Below are positions 1 to 7,554 of a stretch of 64,000 nucleotides of DNA, piece after piece; positions within the stretch are counted from its first letter, which is position 1; every line of letters starts with the position of its first letter. The notes below the pieces were generated by a model, which was not told where the DNA came from, ran no database searches, and saw only the letters and a program-made list of their open reading frames with translations. Where the stretch lies: the NCBI GenBank assembly GCA_965203535.1, contig OZ241897.1, forward strand, positions 930,001 to 994,000. Direction: 5' to 3'. Source of the stretch: JAJDTT01 sp022827025. Its GTDB lineage: Bacteria; Acidobacteriota; UBA6911; RPQK01; JAJDTT01. Position numbers and translations under genes: made by a program.

Positions 1-193
1 GTTTGATGAGGAACAGCCACGTTCATCCTTCTTGGCCATTGCCCAGAAAGACAAAACCCCAACACCGACGTGATCACACGCTCCACCGCGCGTCAATGGA
101 CTGACCCTGTCGCGCTTTGTTTTCCTCCGCTCCGCTGCTCATTAACCCACGTTCGGAATTTGTCCATTCATCCGGGATAGAGGAGTCGAGGCG

Positions 194-1441
194 ATGAGAA
201 TCACCGATCTTCAATGTATGCGCTTGCTAGGCCCGCGACCTCATGGGGGTGGCGGGAAGGCTGGCACCTTTTCCAAGCTCCTGGTCAGAATCGATACGGA
301 CGAGGGCAGTTACGGCCTGGGAGAGGCCGAGAACATGATGGGAGTGAGAGAGGGCATCGAATATCTGAGGGCTTGGCTGATCGGCCGGGATCCATTTACT
401 GTACGCCCCTTTGTCTCCGAAATGCTCTATGGGACCGTGCCTCCCCATCCCAAATATCGGGTCTATGAACCCATCCGTTTCGAAAAGACATTTCGCCCAT
501 CCCTGATTTGCTCCCCGACGGCGACTCCGACCGGTCCCGTGATCTGGGCCCTTAGCGGAGTGGAAATGGCTTTACTCGACCTCGTCGGCAAGATCCTGAA
601 TACCCCGGTCTACAATCTGCTGGGTGGAAAGTACCGGGGTCGGATTCGTATCTACCTTGATCGGAGCGCTCCGGAAGCGGTTGACGATCTCGACGCATGG
701 AAGAAAATGGCCGAGGACTCGGTCAGTGACGGATTTACCCAGCTGAAATTTGACATCGACTATACGGCCGCTGACCTTGTCGAAGACTTCTGGAACCGCT
801 CCATCCCCCTTCGACAAATGAACGGGATGGTCCGAAGGCTGAAGACCGTTCGCCAGACGGTCGGGCACGACGTCGAACTATGTGTCGATTGTCATATGCA
901 ATACAACGTGGTCGACGCGGTAAGGTTGGCTCAGGAACTGGCCTTTCTCAAGCTGATGTGGCTCGAGGATCCTACGCCCATAAGCAATCCCCAGGCCTGT
1001 GCCACGGTCCGGGCAAAGAGCCCGATTGCTATCTGCATCGGAGAAATGTTCATCGCCGAACAGTTTCGGCTATTCATCGATGCCAATGCCTGTGACATCA
1101 TCCATCCGGATGTCCTTTTCTGCGGGGGGCTGCAGGAGGGCAGGCGGATTGCCGACTACGCTGAGTTGAACTACCTCCCCATGGCCATGCACGGAAACGG
1201 AGGTTGCCTGGCAACCATAGCCGCGGCGCACCTAGCTGCGGCCACCCGCAATTTCCTGGGCCTCGAATACCATTTTTGGGAGGCGGAATGGATTGGCCTA
1301 TATGTGAGCCGCGAAGGCGTTCCCCTATTCAAAGATGGGTATCTTCCCCTCACCGATGCCCCCGGTCTCGGAGTCGAGCTCAATGAGAAGGTCTGCCACG
1401 AGCACTTGGCACCGGGGGAGTCGTTGTTTTCCGAGTCTTAG
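194..1441 (+). CDS. Enolase-superfamily sugar-acid dehydratase, mannonate dehydratase (ManD/RspA)-like
   Basis: A 415-aa member of the mandelate racemase/muconate lactonizing enzyme group of the enolase superfamily. Visible active-site residues are K185 in KFD, D232-x-H234, E258 in EDP, E284 in GE, and H333 in MHGNGG. D232, E258 and E284 would bind Mg2+. The D-x-H pair and the 26-residue spacing between the acidic ligands match the ManD/RspA dehydratase subgroup, which removes water from mannonate or related aldonates to give a 2-keto-3-deoxy sugar acid. The ATG follows GAGGAGTCGAGGCG, a good ribosome binding site. The gene converges on a DapA-family aldolase gene, a fitting next step for a keto-deoxy acid. 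The family is certain. The substrate is inferred, because many family members act on other aldonates or have little activity. Confidence 0.85.
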   Translation: MRITDLQCMRLLGPRPHGGGGKAGTFSKLLVRIDTDEGSYGLGEAENMMGVREGIEYLRAWLIGRDPFTVRPFVSEMLYGTVPPHPKYRVYEPIRFEKTFRPSLICSPTATPTGPVIWALSGVEMALLDLVGKILNTPVYNLLGGKYRGRIRIYLDRSAPEAVDDLDAWKKMAEDSVSDGFTQLKFDIDYTAADLVEDFWNRSIPLRQMNGMVRRLKTVRQTVGHDVELCVDCHMQYNVVDAVRLAQELAFLKLMWLEDPTPISNPQACATVRAKSPIAICIGEMFIAEQFRLFIDANACDIIHPDVLFCGGLQEGRRIADYAELNYLPMAMHGNGGCLATIAAAHLAAATRNFLGLEYHFWEAEWIGLYVSREGVPLFKDGYLPLTDAPGLGVELNEKVCHEHLAPGESLFSES

Positions 1442-1494
1442 CCCGAATTTCCCACCAGATCGCTGGGTGTGTGAAGAAAACCGTCCTGCATTCG

Positions 1495-2433
1495 TCATTC
1501 GGGAACCGGTTCCAACCAGTGCGGTAGCTCATCCTGCATCCGGTTCCGATAGATCGCAAATGCTTCCTCACTAGCCCCCAGATACGGTGGCAGCAACCGG
1601 AGGGGAAACCCGGGATGATGGAGCCTGAAGATCAGCTTGTCGTAGGTGCCATCCATGTGGCTTCCATTCATCGGCAGGTCTCGCAAGATACTCGAATGAT
1701 GATTCAGGTCCTTGAGGAGCTGCCTTATGCGCCCCTTGTCGCTGCCTGTTTGCCCTAACTCGAAAAGTTCATTGGCCAGCAGCCGATTCGAAGCAGCCAT
1801 GGATATCAACTGACCACATTTGAGGCCCTGCAGGCTCGCTTCGGCATACCCGATGTCGCCGACGAAATGGCAGAGTTGGGGGGCCAGTTCAACGGCAGAC
1901 CGGATCGTGGACATTCCGACTCGTCCGGCCCATTTGACCGCGACCAGATTCGGATGACGTTCTGCCAGCACGGATAATTCCCCGGGGCTCAACCAGCGCA
2001 GTCCCCTGGGAACGTTATAGAAAAGAAAGGAACAGTCGGGATTTCGCCCGCAGGTTGTTTCGAAAAACAGGTCCCTTTCGAGATCGTTCAGTTCTCCCCA
2101 AGAAGGAAACGACAGCTGGAAGCTGGTGAAACCGAGTGCCCGACCCACCTCAATCCGTTCCTGGATCTGTGGAATGGAAAGGGCGATAATGCCCAGTTGT
2201 CTAAGGCTGGTCTTGCCTTCGGTTTCTTCGGCAAAAACACGGGAGTTGCTTTCAAACTGTTTCAGGGTCAGCGCGTAGCCTTCCCCCGCCGTACCGTACA
2301 AATAAATGCTCGTGTGGCCTTTGAAGAGCTGGCCGCGGACGACATCTCGAAACAGGGATTCATCCAATTCGAACCGGTCGGTCCAGGGAAGTGCACAACT
2401 ACACAAGATACGGGGACTCAGTCTGGGTCTCAT
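1495..2433 (-). CDS. DapA/N-acetylneuraminate lyase family aldolase
   Basis: A class I (Schiff-base) aldolase-type TIM barrel of 312 aa. The family's GTAGEG substrate-binding loop is at 47-52, the conserved Tyr is Y139 (LFYNVP) and the Schiff-base lysine is K167 (LVAVKWAG). The family includes dihydrodipicolinate synthase, N-acetylneuraminate lyase and 2-keto-3-deoxygluconate aldolase. With no lysine-biosynthesis neighbours and a ManD-like dehydratase next door, a role in cleaving a keto-deoxy sugar acid is more likely than lysine synthesis; that is inference. I chose the ATG at 2433 rather than an upstream ATG at 2598. The longer N-terminus would overlap the divergent gene and matches nothing in the family, while a sigma70-like promoter lies just upstream of 2433. 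Confidence 0.82.
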   Translation of the reverse strand: MRPRLSPRILCSCALPWTDRFELDESLFRDVVRGQLFKGHTSIYLYGTAGEGYALTLKQFESNSRVFAEETEGKTSLRQLGIIALSIPQIQERIEVGRALGFTSFQLSFPSWGELNDLERDLFFETTCGRNPDCSFLFYNVPRGLRWLSPGELSVLAERHPNLVAVKWAGRVGMSTIRSAVELAPQLCHFVGDIGYAEASLQGLKCGQLISMAASNRLLANELFELGQTGSDKGRIRQLLKDLNHHSSILRDLPMNGSHMDGTYDKLIFRLHHPGFPLRLLPPYLGASEEAFAIYRNRMQDELPHWLEPVPE

Positions 2434-2452
2434 GTAAACGCTCGACAAAAAT

Positions 2453-2481
2453 ATTGTATGATTTCTCTGGCAACCAGACAA
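2453..2481 (-). promoter_or_regulatory. Sigma70-like promoter for the DapA-family gene
   Basis: On the minus strand, TTGTCT (2481-2476) is separated by 17 bp from TACAAT (2458-2453). The -10 is a close match to consensus. The start codon at 2433 follows at once, so the leader would be very short. The patch is clearly more A/T-rich than its surroundings. Confidence 0.5.
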
Positions 2482-2495
2482 CGAAATCCGCATTG

Positions 2496-3005
2496 ATGAA
2501 GAAATCCTTGACCCGACGTTCTTTTCTGCAAAGAGCCGGGCTGGCTTCGGTTGCAAGCCGGACCGCAACCGTCCTTGGGTCACCTCTCCACTACACACAG
2601 ACCGGTCCTTCGCCCCCAGGCAAGCCCTTTCTATTGAGCGCTACCGTCGCATTTCCAGACGACTGTTCGGAGGTCGTTTTCACCACGGATCTTCTGGAGC
2701 ACCTCTTGGAACGCATGAAGTGGATGGGAGTGCGGCGCGTTTACTGGGAGTACTACGGGGACATGACCAGGGGATACTGGGCGACAGCCATCCGGCGTCC
2801 GGCTCAAAGTGGAGCTACGGGAGTGAACGTTTCCGGCGTCCACCCGACCAGGCAGACCCTGCTCAACTTTGGTGAGCCCCCCATCAACGTCGGCGCCCGA
2901 ATTGCCCGGCAATTGGGACTGGAATTCTACGCCATTTTAACAGATGATTCATATTCGACTCATCTGCGGAGGAGTGCTCCGGATCATCGTCCGACCCGTA
3001 GATGA
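2496..3005 (+). pseudogene. Truncated Tat-exported protein
   Basis: The reading frame begins with a twin-arginine signal (MKKSLTRRSFLQ, then a hydrophobic stretch) and continues as a plausible alpha/beta-barrel start (a segment MGVRRVYWEYYGD and an LGLEFYA strand). It stops after 169 codons, in a tail (about residues 155-169) that looks like out-of-frame sequence. The content recalls the exported glycoside-hydrolase-like protein encoded at 4018-5856: signal, then a barrel beginning with a moral-story-like opening strand, but at only about a quarter of its length. I read it as a 5' remnant left by a deletion near position 2955. A short genuine protein cannot be excluded. The metallophosphoesterase gene follows about 100 bp downstream on the same strand. 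Confidence 0.5.
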
Positions 3006-3107
3006 GGGCAATTATTGCTTGCAGTAATTCCACGATTGCATCGAAGTCTTCCGAGTTTGCACCTTCAGCTCTGGATGTCTTGTCGAAGAGCCGCAGTGGG
3101 AGAAATC

Positions 3108-3929
3108 ATGTCCTTAACCTTTATTCACATCACCGACACTCATCTGGGCACCACTTGCGACGAGCTGGTTTATTTTTACGCCCCAGGACAGGCCTTGAAG
3201 GCGGTATTGAAGCAGATCGCAGCCGACGGAGCTTACGATGCCTCGTTTATCGCCGATACTGGAGATATGATTCGGCACTGGTCTTACCCTTCAGCTTATG
3301 AAACAGGTAAAAGGATCTATGGGTTTGAAGAGAGGTCACCAGCTCCCGGACCTCTCAGGGTGCGTGCCGAAGGAATGGACCTGCCCTGGTATTTTGTTCC
3401 GGGGAATGTGGACAACCGCCTTGAGTGCCGGAACAGGCTGTTTACTCCACAGCCCGAAGCGGCACTCTTCAACTACGCGTGGGAGGCGCAGGGGATTCGC
3501 TTTCTCAGCCTGGACTGGGGAGCGTACAGGACCAATCGCTACACGCTGACCTCCCAATCCTATAACTGGCTAAAGCAGCAACTGGATCAGAGATGCCCTA
3601 CCGTCATTCTCACTCATCATCCCCCCGTGCTCATAGGCGTTCCCATGTTTGACGAAATGACACCCCCGGATATGAACCTTCTTCATGAACTCATTGCCGG
3701 TTCGCGGGTGCTGGCCATCTTTCACGGACACACCCACCATCCGTGGGAGAATCGGATCGACGGGATCCCCGTCTTCGGAACCGGATCGGTGACCTACCGG
3801 CGCTGTCTGCATCACGATTACGCGCAGGGCATGGTGCTGGAGATCCATCCCCCACAGTATCGGGTCGTGACCGTACACAGTGATGGCTCGGTGACTGCTC
3901 CGATACACGAAGTCCCCCTGGGACCTTAG
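3108..3929 (+). CDS. Calcineurin-like metallophosphoesterase
   Basis: A 273-aa cytosolic protein (no signal peptide) with the ordered metal-binding motifs of the calcineurin-like phosphoesterase superfamily: DTH near residue 9, GD in DTGDM, GN in GNVDNR, HHPP, and HGHTH near the C-terminus. The usual GNHD is GNVD here, so the general-acid histidine of the core motif is missing, which may alter activity. This family hydrolyses phosphomonoesters or phosphodiesters, including cyclic nucleotides and glycerophosphodiesters; the substrate cannot be told. ATG 3108 follows GTGGGAGA. The earlier in-frame ATG at 3015 would add a tail with no family resemblance. Confidence 0.8.
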   Translation: MSLTFIHITDTHLGTTCDELVYFYAPGQALKAVLKQIAADGAYDASFIADTGDMIRHWSYPSAYETGKRIYGFEERSPAPGPLRVRAEGMDLPWYFVPGNVDNRLECRNRLFTPQPEAALFNYAWEAQGIRFLSLDWGAYRTNRYTLTSQSYNWLKQQLDQRCPTVILTHHPPVLIGVPMFDEMTPPDMNLLHELIAGSRVLAIFHGHTHHPWENRIDGIPVFGTGSVTYRRCLHHDYAQGMVLEIHPPQYRVVTVHSDGSVTAPIHEVPLGP

Positions 3930-4017
3930 TCCATCCTCGAGTCACTCGGAATTTGATTTAATCTTGCCGGCACGCTGAAAAAGGACGGCTTGAGATCGAT
4001 CCGGTCTCACAACAGAT

Positions 4018-5856
4018 CTATGTTTTTGAGGTCGACAGCCGCACCTGAAGCAACTCTACGGGCACCGCCGGGTCACCTTGCTGAGGTGGTTGCACGCTCA
4101 CTTTGAGAGAATTTGGTCCTTTCCTGATCAGGTCCGCGGTCACCGGCAGGCCGATCCACGACTCCTGGCTACGCCCCGAGAATTCGACACCGGAAGGGAA
4201 GCCGTTTTTGAGAATTATCCCTTCCCCTCCGTTTTCGGAAGACGTTCTGGAAACGGGAGCATCATTGAGTGTCCAGCTCACGCGCCGTTGATCCACATCT
4301 CCCTTCCACTGGGTGAGGAGCATGGCCCGCTTTATGGAGTCCGGAGCATCCAAGACGGTCAGCCTGCACTCCACGCTTGCCACCCCGCTGACTGTAGTGA
4401 TTGCACGCGGAATCTGAGCAGGATAGCAGGCATCGGCCAGAGCCCCCTGTCCAGGCCGAACCGGAAAATCGGGATCGACCTGATACAACTTGTTTCCGTG
4501 AGCCAGCTCGCCGGACTCTGCCAGCCTCGGCACTGTGCCAAAGTCCTCCGTATCGGTGGGTCCGTGATGAGTGTGCCAGTCATAGAGGTAGATGCCATCG
4601 ACTCCTTCTTGCCAGAAACGGTAGGCGGCGGCGCGAACCGCGTCATAGTTGGAAGGATCGTCGTTGACGACGGCCGGATCCCGGACATCGAACTTGGGCC
4701 GGCCGGTTCGGAACAGGGGGTGAATGCGGTCCAGGCAACCGTAGACCGGGACCTCGTGGCGATGTCCCAATTCAACCCATTCGTTCATGGGAATGGAAAA
4801 GGGCATCAATCCCGACCCGGCCATCAACAAGTCGACCCATCCCTGCTCCGTCCAGGTCTTCGGATCCAGTCCTACCGCAAGACACAGCTCCAAGCTGTCC
4901 GGCACACGCACGGCAAGGAGAATCGGCCGGCCCTTCTGCTGACCATAGTGATCGAGCCGCTGGCGGACCCTGTGAACGAAATCATTCATGATGGGGATGT
5001 TTCGCCGCTGCTCGCCCAGCTTGAAGAACATGGGCATCCGGATCCAGTCCAGTTCAATTCCGTCGACGTCATAGCGCTGGCAGATTCCTTCAACGACTTC
5101 CAGAAAACGGGCCCGGGTTCCCTCCAGTGCGTAATTGTAGGCAGGCCACGACCAGAGATCCCGGGACGCCAACCCTCTCCGGTCCAGCACACCCTTAAGG
5201 GGATTCTCCTCGACGACTTGACGCCTCAGCTCGGATTCTGACGGGAGTACGTTGGAGGGCGTCTCGCCCTGTTGCGCCCTCTGTTCCTCCAGCCGGATGA
5301 ATTTCATGGCCCAGGGCAGATATTTTTGCTCCCAATGTTCCTGCGAGATGTACCCGAGCAGCAACTCCGGGTTCTGGAGCCGAAACGGCACCCAATATCC
5401 TCGATTGGGAGGGAAGTAGGCGGCATGCGTATCGTTCATTCGAATGGAATAGAAGAACTCCATCCCGTTACGACGTGCGAAGTCGACGACGTGTTTGACC
5501 GGGTTGGGCGCCAGGACGGCAATCCTCTCGGTAGGAAACTCCCAATCGGGCTCGTTTGTATGGCCATTGTAAAAGATGGAGTTTACCTGAGTTCCTTCCA
5601 GGTATTTCATGGTGTAACTCAAATATTGATCCACTGAACGAACCGGTGCCGGGAATGTTCCCCGTCCACGGGCAGTACTCTGGATGTCACTTCCATCGTT
5701 GTTCCACACCAACCGACGATTACGGCGCCGGGCCGCAAGGCGGTCTCTCGGGATCGGTCTTGACCTCCCGGCGGGCCCTGCACTCTCCTGACTACAGGCC
5801 GTGGTTAGTGCAGCCACCGTCGCCACTTCTTTCAAAAAGGTTCTTCGATTCTCCAA
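4018..5856 (-). CDS. Exported glycoside-hydrolase-like TIM-barrel protein
   Basis: A 612-aa protein with a Tat-like N-terminus (ENRRTFLKEV, then a short hydrophobic stretch ending in ACSQ, which may be a lipobox). A long barrel-like domain follows, containing YDVDGIELDWIRMP, typical of GHL10/DUF4015-type putative glycoside hydrolases, where the acidic residues at the end of this strand are catalytic. A further strand reads GVDGIYLYDWHTHHG. The last ~110 residues look like a beta-sandwich. I chose TTG 5856 because GAGGAGG sits six bases before it and the signal follows directly; the upstream ATG at 5982 gives an unlikely leader. The neighbour at 6086-7351 is a sialidase-like exported protein in the same direction. 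The polysaccharide substrate is unknown. Confidence 0.7.
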   Translation of the reverse strand: MENRRTFLKEVATVAALTTACSQESAGPAGRSRPIPRDRLAARRRNRRLVWNNDGSDIQSTARGRGTFPAPVRSVDQYLSYTMKYLEGTQVNSIFYNGHTNEPDWEFPTERIAVLAPNPVKHVVDFARRNGMEFFYSIRMNDTHAAYFPPNRGYWVPFRLQNPELLLGYISQEHWEQKYLPWAMKFIRLEEQRAQQGETPSNVLPSESELRRQVVEENPLKGVLDRRGLASRDLWSWPAYNYALEGTRARFLEVVEGICQRYDVDGIELDWIRMPMFFKLGEQRRNIPIMNDFVHRVRQRLDHYGQQKGRPILLAVRVPDSLELCLAVGLDPKTWTEQGWVDLLMAGSGLMPFSIPMNEWVELGHRHEVPVYGCLDRIHPLFRTGRPKFDVRDPAVVNDDPSNYDAVRAAAYRFWQEGVDGIYLYDWHTHHGPTDTEDFGTVPRLAESGELAHGNKLYQVDPDFPVRPGQGALADACYPAQIPRAITTVSGVASVECRLTVLDAPDSIKRAMLLTQWKGDVDQRRVSWTLNDAPVSRTSSENGGEGIILKNGFPSGVEFSGRSQESWIGLPVTADLIRKGPNSLKVSVQPPQQGDPAVPVELLQVRLSTSKT

Positions 5857-6085
5857 CTCGTTCCTCCTCAGTGGTTTCTTCCTGTCAACGTTACTTCGAC
5901 AGCTCCCACCAAACCCTTGGTGGAAATCTGATGGCGGCTTCCTGCAGTGCGGACGCCGGTCCCCCACTCCAAAATGGGGCACTCCAGATTCCTTTCCGCA
6001 GCACCGGGCCGGTTCCTGTCCGTGCCTGAGTTAAGACTCTTGACGGACGGCACCTCGGGAGCCAATCCACCCATCCGATCGAGTA

Positions 6086-7351
6086 CTAGACGCGCTCGAT
6101 CTCGGCTTCCAACAAATAGATCCGGCTGCGCTCGCTGGAGTCGGCAGGCACCGGCTCCCAGCCAAACGGAGTCCGGTCATAAACCAGGAAAACCCGGTTC
6201 GGAGAGACCTCGATCACATCGATGTAGGCCGACGTCTGTTTTGCATTCATCTGAAAGGAACTTGGAACCGTTCGATTGTGATGGGCCATGAGGTCGACGG
6301 ATTCCCATTTCTGGCCCCGCGAATCGCCGGAAATCCACAAAAAGAGTCCCGGCCGACCGGTCACGAGCGTCAAAGCACCATTGGCCAGCCGGACCATCTG
6401 GGGGGCGACGCTGTATGCCGGCAGCCGGTCGACCCGAGACCAACTCTTTCCCCCGTCAGCGCTGTAGGCGCGTGCCAAATTCTGATCTTTTCCGGCACCG
6501 ACTCGGCTCACACACATCAGGTCTCCGTCTGCCAGTTGCACAAGGCAGGGCTCATCGAAACCCTCTTTGGCATCGGGTACGGAGTCGGGTCCGGCAATTG
6601 TGGACAAATAGCGCCAATGACGCCCGCCATCGTCCGAGGCCACTGCGACGGTGCCCCACCGAGCATCGCCCTGGAACCTCACGGAGATCGTAGCGACGTA
6701 TTGGTCCAGTTTCAGAATATCGCTGAACCAGTTTATTCGGGCCCACCAGGTACGGCTCTCCTGGGGCCAGGGCTCGACATCACGCGGCAGGCCTTCCACG
6801 ACAGCCCCCCACGGCTCTACCGTATAGCGCTTCCCTCCCCGATCGTACGTCCATCGATGCGCGGAGAAGCGGCGATGCTGTCCGGCGGGATCGGGTTTCA
6901 AGAAGGTCGAGGTACCGACGATCCGGCCGTCGGGCAGACTGATCCTGGGCTCACCGCAGCCGTTGTGAAATCCATTCACATCGTAAGCAAAATCAAAGTT
7001 CAGTCCCTCGTCCGTGGAAACGTAGACCGCCTGAGTATTGGTGGGATTGATATTGACATCCGCATTCAGGGAATGATTGAGCATCAACTCACCAGTCGAA
7101 AACTTCTCCAGGCTCGGATACCAGCAGCGTCCGGACGTTGCTTCGGCGACGACCCTAGGTTGACTCAGCCGCAGGCGAAAATCTCTGATTTGGATCTCCT
7201 CTCGTAACATGCTGAAACTCCTGGTAGATTTCGCAGACAACCCCGCGACGCCAATAGCGGCCAGATGCCTCGATCCAACCTGAATGAAGTCGCGCCGACT
7301 AGGCTGCTCTTCCAGACTTCTCCGATACCGGTTCTTCCTTCTGGAGTCCAC
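6086..7351 (-). CDS. Tat-exported BNR/sialidase-like beta-propeller protein
   Basis: The 421-aa product carries a twin-arginine signal (SRRDFIQVGSRHLAAIGVAG) and then a sialidase-fold domain with at least three Asp-box type repeats: STDEGLNFDF, SDDGGRHWRYL and SADGGKSWSRV. Such proteins form six-bladed propellers and include exo-sialidases and many related glycan-binding or glycan-cleaving enzymes. An arginine triad cannot be assigned with confidence by eye, so true sialidase activity is not shown. It lies between an exported glycoside-hydrolase-like gene and a sodium:solute symporter gene, all on the minus strand. That is consistent with outside-the-cell attack on an acidic glycan followed by uptake. 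Confidence 0.75.
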   Translation of the reverse strand: MDSRRKNRYRRSLEEQPSRRDFIQVGSRHLAAIGVAGLSAKSTRSFSMLREEIQIRDFRLRLSQPRVVAEATSGRCWYPSLEKFSTGELMLNHSLNADVNINPTNTQAVYVSTDEGLNFDFAYDVNGFHNGCGEPRISLPDGRIVGTSTFLKPDPAGQHRRFSAHRWTYDRGGKRYTVEPWGAVVEGLPRDVEPWPQESRTWWARINWFSDILKLDQYVATISVRFQGDARWGTVAVASDDGGRHWRYLSTIAGPDSVPDAKEGFDEPCLVQLADGDLMCVSRVGAGKDQNLARAYSADGGKSWSRVDRLPAYSVAPQMVRLANGALTLVTGRPGLFLWISGDSRGQKWESVDLMAHHNRTVPSSFQMNAKQTSAYIDVIEVSPNRVFLVYDRTPFGWEPVPADSSERSRIYLLEAEIERV

Positions 7352-7554
7352 CGTCCCCTCCTATACGAAAAATTCAAGGGCTCTTTGATCTTTTTGAATC
7401 GACTGGTGTGGAATCCCTTTTTCGGTCCCAAAAGCTGGCCACTCCCCGAAACAGTCGTACCCAATGGCCCTTAATCGGAGTCCCCCGTGGTCAGCGAAGG
7501 GTGTTTTAGTTGAACCGGCACAGTGGATTGCTTTCCCGAATACGTCTCCGTTCA